Below, piece after piece: positions 8,711 through 18,892 of a stretch of DNA of 61,583 bases. The position numbers were made by a program, and so were the translations under genes. Position 1 is the first letter of the stretch. Each line of letters starts with the position of its first letter. Origin of the DNA: Gilliamella sp. wkB108 (GTDB lineage Bacteria > Pseudomonadota > Gammaproteobacteria > Enterobacterales > Orbaceae); assembly GCF_001690195.1 (NCBI RefSeq), contig NZ_LZGM01000059.1:1-61583 (forward strand). The letters run 5' to 3'. The notes under the pieces were generated by a model, which searched no databases, was not told the DNA's origin, and saw only the letters and a list, made by a program, of their open reading frames with translations.

Positions 8711-11003
8711 GATAGTAAAACTTAAAATTGCAGCCATATTATGGCTAATTATGGTTATTTGTTTACTATTAACAGTTTGTTATCTTATCCCTAATAGCAA
8801 ACTTAATAGTAGTGTATTATCTTTATTACCAAAAGAACAAACCAATAACGTTCCAGCTGAACTTATTAATGGCTTTCAAGATAGGCTCGACAAACAGCTA
8901 ATTTGGCTAATTAAACCAGTTGATGCCAATAATACTGAACCGGTAATGTGGTGGTTAAAAAATTTACAACAACAATCATTTATTTATCAAGTTAATGGGT
9001 TATTTGATGCTAATTTTCAACAAGAATGGGCAACATTTGCCTATCAGTATCGTTATCAACTAATAGATGAAAAAACGCTTGAACGCCTTAAAACCCATCA
9101 ACACTTCGCTTGGATCCAAAGCCAATTATATTCACCATTTGCTGGTGTAAGTGCTAGTGAAATAACGCATGATCCGTTATTACTCACGCGCGCATCACAA
9201 TTAAACCAGTTAGCAAATACTAGTAACCTAATGGTTAAAAATAACTGGTTAATGAGCAAAGATGAGCAAGGTGAAGTCTGGTATATGATTTATGCTCAAC
9301 TCAATGGTTCTTCATTTAATATGAATCAATCACACTATATTGTGACGCAATTAAATCAACTCACTGATGAATTAAAAAAGAATTGGCCTGAAACAATCAT
9401 ATTGAAGCGAGGTGTTTTATTTTATAGTGATTATGCAAGTAAACAAGCGCAGGAAGATATTTCAACAATCGGTAGTTTATCGATTATAGGGATAGTGATA
9501 TTAATCATAACTATCTTTCGTTCGGTTAAACCTATTCTACTCTCGTTATTATCAATTTTTATAGGCATTATTTGTGGTTTAATTGCAGTACTCACTTTAT
9601 TTGGCGAAATCCATGTCATCACTTTAGTTATGAGTACTAGCATCATTGGTATAACAATTGATTATTCATTACATTACCTGACTGAAAGATTACTACATGG
9701 TAACCAAGAATCACCTTATCAAAGTCTGAAAAAATTGATATCAACATTAACGATTGCCTTGAGTACCAGTTTTATTGCTTATTTGATTTTATTAATTGCC
9801 CCATTCCCGGGATTAAAACAACTCGCAATATTTGCAATGTTTGGTTTAATTGGTGCATTTCTGACAGTAATTTGTTGGTATCCATTTCTTGTCAAGAAAT
9901 TACCAGTAAGAGAAAATATTGCACAAGGCTTATTAACCTATTGGCTTAATCTTTGGCAGAAGAAAACTATGCAATTTTTCATGATAGCATCTGTTTTAGT
10001 ATTTATAAGTTATGGTTTAAATAAACTTACAATAGACGATGATATTGGAAAATTGCAAGCTTTACCTACAGAGTTACAGCAAGAAGAACAAAAAATAATT
10101 AATATTACACATCAATCATCAGATCAAAAATGGTTTATCATATTTGGTCAATCACCAGAACAAACTTTACAAAGGCTAGAAGATTTTTTACCTAAATTAG
10201 AACAAGCTAAACTAAATGGCGTCTTTGAACAATATCAATCAATTAATTTACCTTCGATAAAAAAACAGCAACAAAATATTGCTACAATTGAACAATACGC
10301 GCCAGAAATCATCTCCTCACTCAAAAAAATTAACTTAGAGGCTCAATTACCTTATTTCAGTCAAGATAAAACTACCTTTATTACTCCAGAATTATGGGAA
10401 CAAAGTGCAATTAGTCGCGGACGAAATTTACTTTGGCTGTCATTAGCAAATGGTAAAAGTGCTACACTAATACCAATAACGGGTATTCATCAATTAGATC
10501 AAATTCAAAAGTTATCTCAAATAGACAAAGGTATTTATTGGTTAGATCGTCGTTCAGAATTTAATACCATGTTTACAAATTACAGAGTTCATTTATCACG
10601 ATTAATAACTGTTGCCGTATTAATTATTTGTCTTTGCTTTATACTCTATAACCGTAAACATGGCTTTAAAACAGCATTGAAAAGTACATTACCGACACTT
10701 TTATCGATTGGTGTTGCATTATCTGTACATGGCATTACTCATCAACCTCTCAACTTATTCTCAATGTTAGCTCTTATCCTTGTTATTGGAATCGGTATCG
10801 ACTATAGTCTATTTTTAAGCAATTATAAAAGCCAAACCCAAAGTGCTTTATTAGCGGTAACTATGGCTGCATTAACCACACTATTATCCTTTGGGCTACT
10901 TATAGTAAGTCATACCAGTGCTATCATGGGATTTGGTTTAGTACTAACGAGTGGAATTTTCGCTGCGTTCTTATTTGCACCATTAGCGGTACAAAATAAA
11001 TAA
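8688..11003 (+). CDS. apeM: MMPL/RND-type lipid exporter (ApeM-like)
   Basis: A 771-residue inner-membrane protein with the twofold RND/MMPL layout: one N-terminal span, a large periplasmic loop, a block of five spans (about residues 265-405), then a second span, second loop and second block of spans to the C-terminus. Paired IGITIDYSLHYL and IGIGIDYSLFL motifs mark the two proton-relay blocks. It should hand the finished polyene lipid from the inner membrane to the LolA-like carrier. This is the largest gene of the operon. Confidence 0.88.
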   Translation: MNNRYLNKIVKLKIAAILWLIMVICLLLTVCYLIPNSKLNSSVLSLLPKEQTNNVPAELINGFQDRLDKQLIWLIKPVDANNTEPVMWWLKNLQQQSFIYQVNGLFDANFQQEWATFAYQYRYQLIDEKTLERLKTHQHFAWIQSQLYSPFAGVSASEITHDPLLLTRASQLNQLANTSNLMVKNNWLMSKDEQGEVWYMIYAQLNGSSFNMNQSHYIVTQLNQLTDELKKNWPETIILKRGVLFYSDYASKQAQEDISTIGSLSIIGIVILIITIFRSVKPILLSLLSIFIGIICGLIAVLTLFGEIHVITLVMSTSIIGITIDYSLHYLTERLLHGNQESPYQSLKKLISTLTIALSTSFIAYLILLIAPFPGLKQLAIFAMFGLIGAFLTVICWYPFLVKKLPVRENIAQGLLTYWLNLWQKKTMQFFMIASVLVFISYGLNKLTIDDDIGKLQALPTELQQEEQKIINITHQSSDQKWFIIFGQSPEQTLQRLEDFLPKLEQAKLNGVFEQYQSINLPSIKKQQQNIATIEQYAPEIISSLKKINLEAQLPYFSQDKTTFITPELWEQSAISRGRNLLWLSLANGKSATLIPITGIHQLDQIQKLSQIDKGIYWLDRRSEFNTMFTNYRVHLSRLITVAVLIICLCFILYNRKHGFKTALKSTLPTLLSIGVALSVHGITHQPLNLFSMLALILVIGIGIDYSLFLSNYKSQTQSALLAVTMAALTTLLSFGLLIVSHTSAIMGFGLVLTSGIFAAFLFAPLAVQNK

Positions 11004-11052
11004 TGTTTAAAAAGTAAAATGAAAAAGTACTCAAAAAATTAGGTGATTCAGG

Positions 11053-11625
11053 ATGAAAAAATATTTAACTTTTACCATACTACTGTTAGCAATGCTAGTT
11101 ACTGCCTGTACAAGCAAACCCAAAGCTGAAGCTTGGCTTACTAAAGAAACCAAAGTTAACCTGCCGATACCTAATTTAAATCAAAATTACCATGATCAAC
11201 AATTATTGAAATTTAAATATAAAAACCAAGAAAATTCCCTTATTACTTTAGTTGATGTGAACCAAAACCAGCTCAAAGTTATTGGTCTTTCCGTACTCGG
11301 AATTCGATTATTTGAAATTGAATATAATGGTGAAATCATTAAAACTAAACAAAATATATTTATCAAAGAACTCCCTGCTCCACAGCAAGTTCTATCCGAT
11401 ATCATGTTAAGTATTTTACCAATACAGCAATGGCAAGCAGTATTACCAGAAGGTTGGCAACTATTTGATAAGCAACTGCACAGAAAATTAATCAATGATA
11501 AGCAAGAAACCGTGATTGATATAACCTATCAGGAAAGTCCTACAAATAAAATAAGAAAACCTATTCATATACAACACTATATTTTTGGGTATCAAATTGC
11601 AATACAAAGTATGGAAGCTAAATAA
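11053..11625 (+). CDS. apeN: DUF3261-type lipoprotein (ApeN-like)
   Basis: A 190-residue lipoprotein with lipobox LVTAC (Cys19). In size, lipobox and place it corresponds to the DUF3261 lipoprotein of APE loci, presumed to act like LolB at the outer membrane together with ApeL. Preceded by a 49-base gap, the largest inside the operon, with AGGTGATTCAGG before the ATG; no terminator is seen in the gap. Its stop abuts the apeO start. Confidence 0.8.
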   Translation: MKKYLTFTILLLAMLVTACTSKPKAEAWLTKETKVNLPIPNLNQNYHDQQLLKFKYKNQENSLITLVDVNQNQLKVIGLSVLGIRLFEIEYNGEIIKTKQNIFIKELPAPQQVLSDIMLSILPIQQWQAVLPEGWQLFDKQLHRKLINDKQETVIDITYQESPTNKIRKPIHIQHYIFGYQIAIQSMEAK

Positions 11626-12807
11626 ATGATATATATTGCTGCACTTGGTGCCATTAATGCGTTGGGTAATACCATAACTGAAATTCAGCAAAATTTAATG
11701 AAAAAATATCGGGCTAGGCACTGTTTAGTTAAGCAAGCAGGTTGGTTGTTAAATGGCGAACAAACTTGGTTAGGCAAAGTTGATGACAATTTACCCCCAA
11801 TTCCTCAACATTTATCCCAATATTCGACACGGAATAATCAACTGCTATATGCTGCTTATCTACAAATCCAGCAAGAGATAGAAAAAGTCATTGCACAGTA
11901 TGGTCGCGACAGAATAGCCATTATTATGGGTACAAGTACTTCGGGTATTGATGAAGGCGATCTTGCGGTAAAGCATTATCAACAAACTCATGCCCTCCCA
12001 CCTAACTACACCTATAATCAGCAAGAGTTAGGTGATCCCTCTAGTTTTTTAACCGCTTTACTGAAATTACACGGCCCTAGTTATACAATTTCAACAGCTT
12101 GTACATCAAGTGCCAAAGCTATTATAAGTGGTAAAAAATTGATTGAATCAGGATTGGTTGACGCAGCAATTGTTGGCGGTGCTGACAGTTTGAGCAGAAT
12201 GCCTATTAATGGATTTAATGCGCTTGAAGCGATTTCCTCCAATCCATGTATGCCATTTGCTGAAAAGCGTAATGGTATAAATATCGGGGAAGCAAGTGCT
12301 TTATTCCTGTTAACCAAACAAGAAACAGATAACATCGCTATTTTAGGTACAGGCGAATCATCAGATGCTTATCATATTTCCTCACCTCATCCAGAAGGTT
12401 TAGGTGCGCAAAAAGCGATGCAAATGGCTCTTGAAGATGCCAAGTTACATTCGAACCAAATTGGTTATATCAACTTACATGGAACAGCAACAGTATTAAA
12501 TGATATAGCAGAAAGCAAAGCGGTTTACCGATTATTTAATCAACAACCAGTACCTTGTAGTTCAACCAAACATCTTACTGGTCATACCTTAGGCAGCGCA
12601 GCTGCGACCGAACTTGCAATTAGTTACTTGCTACTTAATCAAAAAATATATTTGCCTCAACAAGATTTTTCGATATCACCATTTGATAAAAATCTCGATA
12701 AAATTAATATAGTTACACAAGACATGGTGCTTGAAACGCCTATAGTAATGTCAAATTCTTTTGCATTTGGTGGTAACAATGCATCACTTATTATTGGAAA
12801 AGTATAA
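11626..12807 (+). CDS. apeO: Beta-ketoacyl synthase (ApeO-like)
   Basis: A 393-residue condensing enzyme with an intact Cys-His-His triad: Cys159 in STACTSS, His in NLHGTAT near 287 and His in TGHTLG near 323. In known APE systems it works as a heterodimer with ApeC to elongate the polyene using malonyl-ACP. The start codon directly follows the apeN stop; the stop codon shares one base with the apeP ATG. Confidence 0.9.
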   Translation: MIYIAALGAINALGNTITEIQQNLMKKYRARHCLVKQAGWLLNGEQTWLGKVDDNLPPIPQHLSQYSTRNNQLLYAAYLQIQQEIEKVIAQYGRDRIAIIMGTSTSGIDEGDLAVKHYQQTHALPPNYTYNQQELGDPSSFLTALLKLHGPSYTISTACTSSAKAIISGKKLIESGLVDAAIVGGADSLSRMPINGFNALEAISSNPCMPFAEKRNGINIGEASALFLLTKQETDNIAILGTGESSDAYHISSPHPEGLGAQKAMQMALEDAKLHSNQIGYINLHGTATVLNDIAESKAVYRLFNQQPVPCSSTKHLTGHTLGSAAATELAISYLLLNQKIYLPQQDFSISPFDKNLDKINIVTQDMVLETPIVMSNSFAFGGNNASLIIGKV

Positions 12808-13283
12808 TGCAATATTATCCGGCGATTGATTATTTACCACATGAAACACCAATGGTAATGATAGAAAAAGTTCATCTAATCGATGAAGAACGTTGTATTT
12901 GTAGTGTGCAAGTCAACAATGGTGGAATTTTAGCCCCATTTTTAGACAAAGATAATTCATTACCCAATTTTTACACCATTGAGTTAATGGCTCAAACTAT
13001 TGGAGTTTGGAATGGTTATCATGGAATGGCTAAGAATGAAAAACCACTACTAGGAATGCTATTAGGAGGAAGATCAATTAAAACAACATTGACTTCTTTT
13101 CCTCTCTATAGCGAGTTAATCATACAAGTAAATTTAGTTCTTTGTGATGCCAAACTAGCTAATTTTGATTGCCAAATCACCATAGACCAACAATGTGTAG
13201 CATCAGGCAAACTTAATGTTTATGAACCTGATCATTTAGAGTTGGAACAGTTATTTGGTGATAGATGCTTAGGAGTAAAATAA
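12807..13283 (+). CDS. apeP: Hotdog-fold dehydratase (ApeP-like)
   Basis: A 158-residue hotdog protein with the opening YLPHETPMVMIEKV and the central helix ELMAQTIGVWNGYHG, the pattern of ApeP-type dehydratases of aryl-polyene loci. It probably dehydrates 3-hydroxyacyl-ACP to the trans-enoyl form together with the ApeI-type domain at the end of ApeH. Confidence 0.85.
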   Translation: MQYYPAIDYLPHETPMVMIEKVHLIDEERCICSVQVNNGGILAPFLDKDNSLPNFYTIELMAQTIGVWNGYHGMAKNEKPLLGMLLGGRSIKTTLTSFPLYSELIIQVNLVLCDAKLANFDCQITIDQQCVASGKLNVYEPDHLELEQLFGDRCLGVK

Positions 13284-13285
13284 TA

Positions 13286-14017
13286 ATGAAACGAACAGTA
13301 CTTATCACAGGAGCAAGTAAAGGGATTGGCAAAGCCATTGCACTTAAACTTTCACAAGATGGATTCAATATTGTTGTACATTATCACAGTGATAAACCAG
13401 GCGCTCTTGATACACTAAATCGTATTAAACAATCAGGTGGAGAGGCGCGTTTACTGCAATTTGATATTAGTCACCGCTCACAATGTCAACAAATTATTGA
13501 AGCTGATATTGAACAATATGGGGCATATTACGGCGTCATTAATAATGCAGGTATAATTCGTGATGGTGCTTTTCCTGCTTTAACAGAGAATGACTGGCAA
13601 GACGTTATTCATACCGATCTTGACAGTTTTTATAATGTATTACATCCTTGTGTCATGCCTATGATAGGATTGCGTTCTGGCGGAAGAATTATTGTTATTT
13701 CTTCTGTGTCGGGAATAGTTGGTAATCGAGGGCAAGTAAATTATAGCGCTGCTAAAGCGGGTTTAATTGGTGCAACTAAAGCACTGGCGCTTGAACTTGC
13801 TAAACGAAAAATTACGGTTAATTGTATCGCGCCGGGTTTAATTGATACCGGGATTTTAGATATGGAACCTATTGCTTTACAAGAAGCCATGAAAATGATC
13901 CCTTTAAAACGAATGGGTCAAATAGATGAAGTTGCAGGACTGGCAAGTTACCTTATGTCTGATATTGCTGGATATGTGACACGTCAAGTAATATCTATCA
14001 ACGGAGGGATGATATGA
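13286..14017 (+). CDS. apeQ: 3-ketoacyl-ACP reductase (ApeQ-like, FabG family)
   Basis: A short-chain dehydrogenase of 243 residues: nucleotide motif TGASKGIG, NNAG, and the catalytic Ser-Tyr-Lys as ISSVSG...NYSAAKAG. It reduces the 3-keto group in each round of polyene elongation. The ATG at 13286 follows AGGAG at 10 bases and gives the normal FabG N-terminus; the upstream in-frame ATG at 13265 lies inside apeP and is unlikely. The stop overlaps the apeR start (ATGA). Confidence 0.9.
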   Translation: MKRTVLITGASKGIGKAIALKLSQDGFNIVVHYHSDKPGALDTLNRIKQSGGEARLLQFDISHRSQCQQIIEADIEQYGAYYGVINNAGIIRDGAFPALTENDWQDVIHTDLDSFYNVLHPCVMPMIGLRSGGRIIVISSVSGIVGNRGQVNYSAAKAGLIGATKALALELAKRKITVNCIAPGLIDTGILDMEPIALQEAMKMIPLKRMGQIDEVAGLASYLMSDIAGYVTRQVISINGGMI

Positions 14018-15240
14018 CAAAACGAGTAGTTATCACTGGAATGGGTGGTGTCACTGCATTTGGTAATGACTGGAATAATATCCAAGACAGACTAAAAACA
14101 TTAGAAAACGCCGTTAGATATATGCCTGAATGGGAAATTTATGACGGATTGCATACTAAATTAGGTGCGCCTATCGATCATTTTGAATTACCTGAGCATT
14201 ACACCAGAAAAAAAACTCGCTCAATGGGACGAGTCTCCTTACTATCAACCAAGGCAACAGAAATCGCATTGGAAAAATCAGGATTACTTAATGATCCTGT
14301 TCTTACTAATGGACAAACTGGAATAGCATTTGGCTCATCAACCGGAAGTACTCAACCTGTCGCTTCATTTGCTACCATGTTAAATGAAAAACACACTGAT
14401 AACATTACTGCCACAACCTATATACAAATGATGCCTCATACTACTGCGGTAAATACCGGACTCTTTTTTGGGTTAAGAGGACGATTAATTACCACCTCCA
14501 GTGCCTGTACTTCCGGAAGTCAGGCAATTGGATATGCCTATGAAGCAATAAAATTTGGTATGCAAACGGTTATGGTAGCCGGTGGCGCTGAAGAGTTATG
14601 CCCCTCTGAAGCAGCTGTATTTGATACTCTATTTGCTACAAGTCAAAAAAATGATACACCCAAGCTTACACCAAAGCCATATGATCGAGATAGAGACGGA
14701 TTAGTCATCGGTGAAGGTGCTGGTGCCTTAATATTAGAAGAATATGAACATGCTAAAGCTCGCGGTGCCAAGATATATGGTGAAATTATCGGCTTTATCA
14801 CCAATTGTGATGCTAGCCATATCACTCAACCACGACAAGAAACTATCCAATATTGTATGGAACAATCCCTAAAGCAGGCCGGTTTGGAGCCTAATGCAAT
14901 TGGTTATATCAGCGCTCATGGTACAGCCACAACGCGAGGCGATATAGCCGAAAGTAATGCCGTTGCCAACATATACGGAAATAAAACACCTATATCATCA
15001 TTAAAAAGTTATTTTGGACATACGCTTGGCGCCTGTGGCGCATTAGAAGCTTGGTTATCGATTGAGATGATGCATTCAGGTTGGTTCAATCCGACAATCA
15101 ACTTAAATAATATCGATCCAGATTGCGGTGACCTTGATTACATTGTTGGTTCTGGTCGTCATTTAGATATTGAGTATCTACAAACCAATAATTTTGCTTT
15201 TGGTGGGATTAATACTTCAATTATCATCAAACGCCTATAA
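14014..15240 (+). CDS. apeR: Beta-ketoacyl synthase (ApeR-like)
   Basis: A 408-residue FabB/FabF-type ketosynthase with intact triad: Cys165 in SSACTSGSQ, His in SAHGTAT near 305 and His in YFGHTLG near 339. It is the second full condensing enzyme of the locus and may start or prime the chain. It is the last gene of the operon, followed by an inverted repeat. Confidence 0.9.
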   Translation: MTKRVVITGMGGVTAFGNDWNNIQDRLKTLENAVRYMPEWEIYDGLHTKLGAPIDHFELPEHYTRKKTRSMGRVSLLSTKATEIALEKSGLLNDPVLTNGQTGIAFGSSTGSTQPVASFATMLNEKHTDNITATTYIQMMPHTTAVNTGLFFGLRGRLITTSSACTSGSQAIGYAYEAIKFGMQTVMVAGGAEELCPSEAAVFDTLFATSQKNDTPKLTPKPYDRDRDGLVIGEGAGALILEEYEHAKARGAKIYGEIIGFITNCDASHITQPRQETIQYCMEQSLKQAGLEPNAIGYISAHGTATTRGDIAESNAVANIYGNKTPISSLKSYFGHTLGACGALEAWLSIEMMHSGWFNPTINLNNIDPDCGDLDYIVGSGRHLDIEYLQTNNFAFGGINTSIIIKRL

Positions 15241-15256
15241 ATAATTGGTTCATAAT

Positions 15257-15291
15257 AATAAATAGCAGTATCCAAAATATTGCTATTTATT
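15257..15291 (+). terminator. Hairpin after apeR
   Basis: A perfect 11-bp inverted repeat, AATAAATAGCA and TGCTATTTATT, with a 13-base spacer begins 17 bases after the apeR stop. The stem is AT-rich and the right arm is T-rich, but there is no clean U-run. It probably ends the polyene operon. Confidence 0.55.
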
Positions 15292-15351
15292 ACCATTCGT
15301 TAATCATAATCGCAAAGTCATAAATGAGATGATAACCAAACAGGCTATCAT

Positions 15352-15750
15352 TTAATTTCTTTCAGATCTGATCCATGCCCAAAAACTCTCTTGTTGTTTT
15401 TCAGGTGAAACAATATCTTTATCTTCAAAATCAAAAATAGAAACAAGATCATCTGTTGAAGCATTTTTACCTTGTTGATATTCATAAGCGACGCGACCAC
15501 CCGCCATATCTCGCGACATTCTTGATGGGTAAACATTTTGTTTAGCCCCTTTGCAAAGAAAAGTGATAGTAGGAAAAACAGTTCTTAAAGTACAAAAACA
15601 GGTAAACAGATCATTATCCGTCACTTCGTAAGATTGTTGATCGTGAAAGACAATTTTTAGTGTACATTGTTCAGCAATGGCATAATAAATATCTGCATTT
15701 TCAATTTTATCTGAACGAATGATGCTAATTTGTTGATGTTCAAAATTCAT
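15352..15750 (-). CDS. Conserved hypothetical protein, 132 residues
   Basis: A soluble protein without signal peptide or membrane span. The region with QNVYPSRMSRDMAGG near residue 73 and a following EDLV-like DDLVSIFDFED segment looks like a small uncharacterised family that I associate with polymorphic-toxin neighbourhoods, but I cannot name it, and no toxin gene is nearby. The start is weakly supported (AAGAG ahead). It stands alone between apeR and sohB. Confidence 0.6.
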   Translation of the reverse strand: MNFEHQQISIIRSDKIENADIYYAIAEQCTLKIVFHDQQSYEVTDNDLFTCFCTLRTVFPTITFLCKGAKQNVYPSRMSRDMAGGRVAYEYQQGKNASTDDLVSIFDFEDKDIVSPEKQQESFWAWIRSERN

Positions 15751-15920
15751 TAAGATACTCTTATGTATTGATTTATTTTATAATTAGTTACCCACCTAAC
15801 TGGGCTTATTTTTTAGTTAGTGCTAATTTATTTCGACTAAAAAAAACACCAAATCAACAAAAACTACTACATTATTGATTAAAAATTAAGATTTGTATAT
15901 ACCTACATTTTCATCATAAA

Positions 15921-15942
15921 AAAAGGGCTTTATAGCCCTTTT
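15921..15942 (-). terminator. sohB terminator overlapping its stop codon
   Basis: Read on the minus strand, AAAAGGGC, a six-base loop, GCCCTTTT and a further T run form a Rho-independent terminator. It begins inside the last codons of sohB, so the stop codon lies in the loop. Confidence 0.85.
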
Positions 15943-17039
15943 CCTTGTCTGAGAAATAATCGCTCAAGACTTTTTACCACATTTTTAGAGATCTTTTCCG
16001 ATAGTTTCTGTTTACGTTGGTATTTTACCGAAACAATTTTATGTGATGCTAAGTGAGATAAAATAAAATCATCACTGGTACTAATTTCATCAACTAAACC
16101 TTTATCTTTGGCTTGGCTGGCAAACCAGTGTTCACCTGTCGCCACTTGTTCTATATCCACATTAGGTCGATATTCTTTAACAAAATCTTTAAACAATAGA
16201 TGGGTTTCTTCAAGTTCTTGTTTGAATTTTTGACGACCTTCATCTGTATTTTCACCAAACATGGTAAGTGTACGTTTATATTCACCCGCAGTTTGTAACT
16301 CGATATCAACATCATGCTTTTTAAGCAAACGATTAAAATTCGGAATTTGTGCAACCACACCGATTGAACCCACAATGGCAAAAGGTGCAGCCACTATTTT
16401 ATTAGCTGTACAGGCCATCATATAGCCGCCACTAGCAGCCACTTTATCCACCACTGCTGTAAAGGAAATATCGCGTGTTCTAAAACGTAATAGTTGTGAA
16501 GCAGCCAATCCATAACCATGAACTACGCCACCGGGACTTTCTAGCTTAACCACTACTTCGTCTTCTGGCTTAATAATAGCAAGCACAGCGGTTATTTCTT
16601 GACGCAACTCCTCAACTTCATGGGCATCCATACTACCATTGAAAGACAAAACAAACAGTTTAGGTTTTACTTTATCATCCGTTTCGCCACTAGTCAGTGT
16701 TGTCGGCGTTTGTGAAACGGTCTGATTTTCAGACGATTCATTATTTTTGACGTGTTTCTTTTTTTGTTTAACGACTGATTTTGCTTGTTTTTTCTCGAGC
16801 TTTTTTTGCTTTTTAAGATCTTTAGTAAACTGCTTCGCTTCAAGTTCATCCATACTAGACATTAGCATGTCATCTTTAATTTGTTCATATTCTTTACTAA
16901 TATCCTTAACTGACAAACGTCCAGCAACCGTGGCCGATTTTCGCCGTTGACTTAATATAAAAATAAGTACAGCTAAAATAGCTAACACGACCGTCACAGT
17001 TTCTGCCAAAAAAAGAGAATATTGTGAAAACCAATTCAT
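15930..17039 (-). CDS. sohB: Membrane-anchored S49 peptidase SohB
   Basis: A 369-residue protease of the SppA/SohB family: one N-terminal membrane anchor (about residues 10-28), a charged Lys/Glu-rich linker (about 45-115), then the S49 peptidase domain with the nucleophile Ser in AASGGYMMA near 205 and ESPGGVVHG near 165. The length and order match E. coli SohB, a suspected envelope quality-control protease. It stands alone, with its own terminator and divergent to fhs. Confidence 0.92.
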   Translation of the reverse strand: MNWFSQYSLFLAETVTVVLAILAVLIFILSQRRKSATVAGRLSVKDISKEYEQIKDDMLMSSMDELEAKQFTKDLKKQKKLEKKQAKSVVKQKKKHVKNNESSENQTVSQTPTTLTSGETDDKVKPKLFVLSFNGSMDAHEVEELRQEITAVLAIIKPEDEVVVKLESPGGVVHGYGLAASQLLRFRTRDISFTAVVDKVAASGGYMMACTANKIVAAPFAIVGSIGVVAQIPNFNRLLKKHDVDIELQTAGEYKRTLTMFGENTDEGRQKFKQELEETHLLFKDFVKEYRPNVDIEQVATGEHWFASQAKDKGLVDEISTSDDFILSHLASHKIVSVKYQRKQKLSEKISKNVVKSLERLFLRQGKGL

Positions 17040-17191
17040 TTATTAATTATCCTTCTGCTTGAATGTACACGCTATTATAACAAGATAATCATTAATTGTG
17101 CCTATAATTAATAAAGATAAAATTGTCACTTTCTTCGACAATTTAAATTAATTATACTGACAATCTATACTATTAATCTAAGAGAATGAAA

Positions 17192-18892
17192 ATGTCTTTA
17201 CGTCCAATTACTGAAATTGCATCACAGTGTAATATCCCAGATAAATTTGTTTTACCTTATGGCAAACATGTCGCCAAAATTGATTTATCAATCATCAATG
17301 AACGTACCAACAAACCTCAAGGGAAACTAGTACTTGTTACCGCAATTACCCCTACCCCACTTGGAGAAGGCAAAACAGTCAATACCATTGGACTAAGTGA
17401 AGGATTAAATTACATTGGTAAAAAAGCCATTGCCTGTATCCGACAACCAAGTTTAGGTCCTGTTTTTGGTGTAAAAGGCGGAGCTGCCGGTGGTGGGCAA
17501 GCTGAAGTGTTACCTATGGAGACATTAAATTTACACTTAACTGGTGATATTCATGCTATTACCGCAGCACATGACTTAGCTTCGGCGGCACTCGATGCAA
17601 GGCTTTATCATGAAGATCGTCTTGGTGATGATTTCACTGCGCAAACAGGACTACCTCGTTTGAATTTCGACCTAAACCGCATTGTCTGGAAACGCGTTAT
17701 TGATCATAACGATCGTGCTTTACGCCATATTACTGTTGGTATGGGTGGTGGTGTCAATGGTATTGAACGTCGTGACGGCTTTGAAATTACCGCAGCTTCA
17801 GAATTAATGGCGATTTTAGCTTTAGCTTCTGATCTACATGATATGCGAGCGCGTATTGGCAAAATAATCTTAGCTTATGATACGCAAGGTAATCCGATTA
17901 CTGCCGAACAATTAGAAGTAGCGGGTGCTATGACAGTACTTTTGAAAAATGCGATTAACCCAAACTTAATGCAAACAGTTGAAAATACACCGGTATTAAT
18001 TCATGCTGGGCCATTTGCTAATATTGCTCATGGTAACTCATCGGTCATTGCTGATCGCATTGCCCTACAGCTTGCTGATTATGTGATCACCGAAGCTGGT
18101 TTTGGTTCGGACATGGGCATGGAAAAATTCTTTAATATTAAATATCGTCAAGCTGGCATTAAAGCTTCGTGTATTGTATTAGTTGCAACGGTACGTAGTT
18201 TAAAATCTAATAGTGGTAAATATAACATCAAACCCGGTCAAGGCATTCCTAAAGAAGTTTCAGAGCCTAATGTAGAACTATTGGAACTGGGTGCAACGAA
18301 TTTAGCCTGGCATATTAACAATGCGAAAAGTTATGGATTACAAGTTATTGTCGCCATTAATCGTTTCCCTCATGATAGTGAAGAAGAACTCGCTTTTTTA
18401 CAAAAATATGCCATTGATCATGGTGCATTTGCTTGTGAAGTCAGTGAAGCATTTACCCAAGGGGGTAAAGGTACAGAAAAATTGGCTCAGCACGTTATAA
18501 AAGCTTGTGAGATACCAAGCGAAATTAAATTACCTTATACTGATGATATGCCTTTACTGGATAAAATCCAAACTATGGTAAAAAAATATGGTGCAAATAA
18601 AGCCAATTTATCTGAACAAGCATTGAAAAATATTAGAGAGATAGAAGCATTGAAACTCGATCACTTACCGCTTTGTATTGCCAAAACACCAATGTCAATC
18701 AGTGCTGATGCCAATTTAAAAAATGTACCAACTAATTTTGATGTTGATATTAGTCATTTGGCTATTTCAGCAGGAGCAGGTTTTATTCGCGTTTATGCGG
18801 GTAATGTCATGACTATGCCTGGATTAGGAACTAACCCAGCTTATCGACATATTGATATTGACAAAGATGGTAATATTGTAGGTTTAAGTTAA
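17192..18892 (+). CDS. fhs: Formate-tetrahydrofolate ligase
   Basis: A 566-residue Fhs with the ATP-binding motif [11 protein letters not shown] near 47 and the family blocks [19 protein letters not shown] and GNSSVIAD. It makes 10-formyl-tetrahydrofolate from formate, ATP and folate, useful to a fermenter that forms formate. I prefer the ATG at 17192, since AAGAG lies 7-8 bases ahead; the ATG at 17186 is too close to it. Its TAA shares a base with the next ATG, so the ferredoxin gene is probably cotranslated. Confidence 0.95.
   Translation: MSLRPITEIASQCNIPDKFVLPYGKHVAKIDLSIINERTNKPQGKLVLVTAITPTPLGEGKTVNTIGLSEGLNYIGKKAIACIRQPSLGPVFGVKGGAAGGGQAEVLPMETLNLHLTGDIHAITAAHDLASAALDARLYHEDRLGDDFTAQTGLPRLNFDLNRIVWKRVIDHNDRALRHITVGMGGGVNGIERRDGFEITAASELMAILALASDLHDMRARIGKIILAYDTQGNPITAEQLEVAGAMTVLLKNAINPNLMQTVENTPVLIHAGPFANIAHGNSSVIADRIALQLADYVITEAGFGSDMGMEKFFNIKYRQAGIKASCIVLVATVRSLKSNSGKYNIKPGQGIPKEVSEPNVELLELGATNLAWHINNAKSYGLQVIVAINRFPHDSEEELAFLQKYAIDHGAFACEVSEAFTQGGKGTEKLAQHVIKACEIPSEIKLPYTDDMPLLDKIQTMVKKYGANKANLSEQALKNIREIEALKLDHLPLCIAKTPMSISADANLKNVPTNFDVDISHLAISAGAGFIRVYAGNVMTMPGLGTNPAYRHIDIDKDGNIVGLS

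Noticed and set aside
14643-14825. Short minus-strand frames inside the APE genes and other housekeeping genes
   Set aside because: They are shadows of the true frames, without ribosome sites or recognisable domains.
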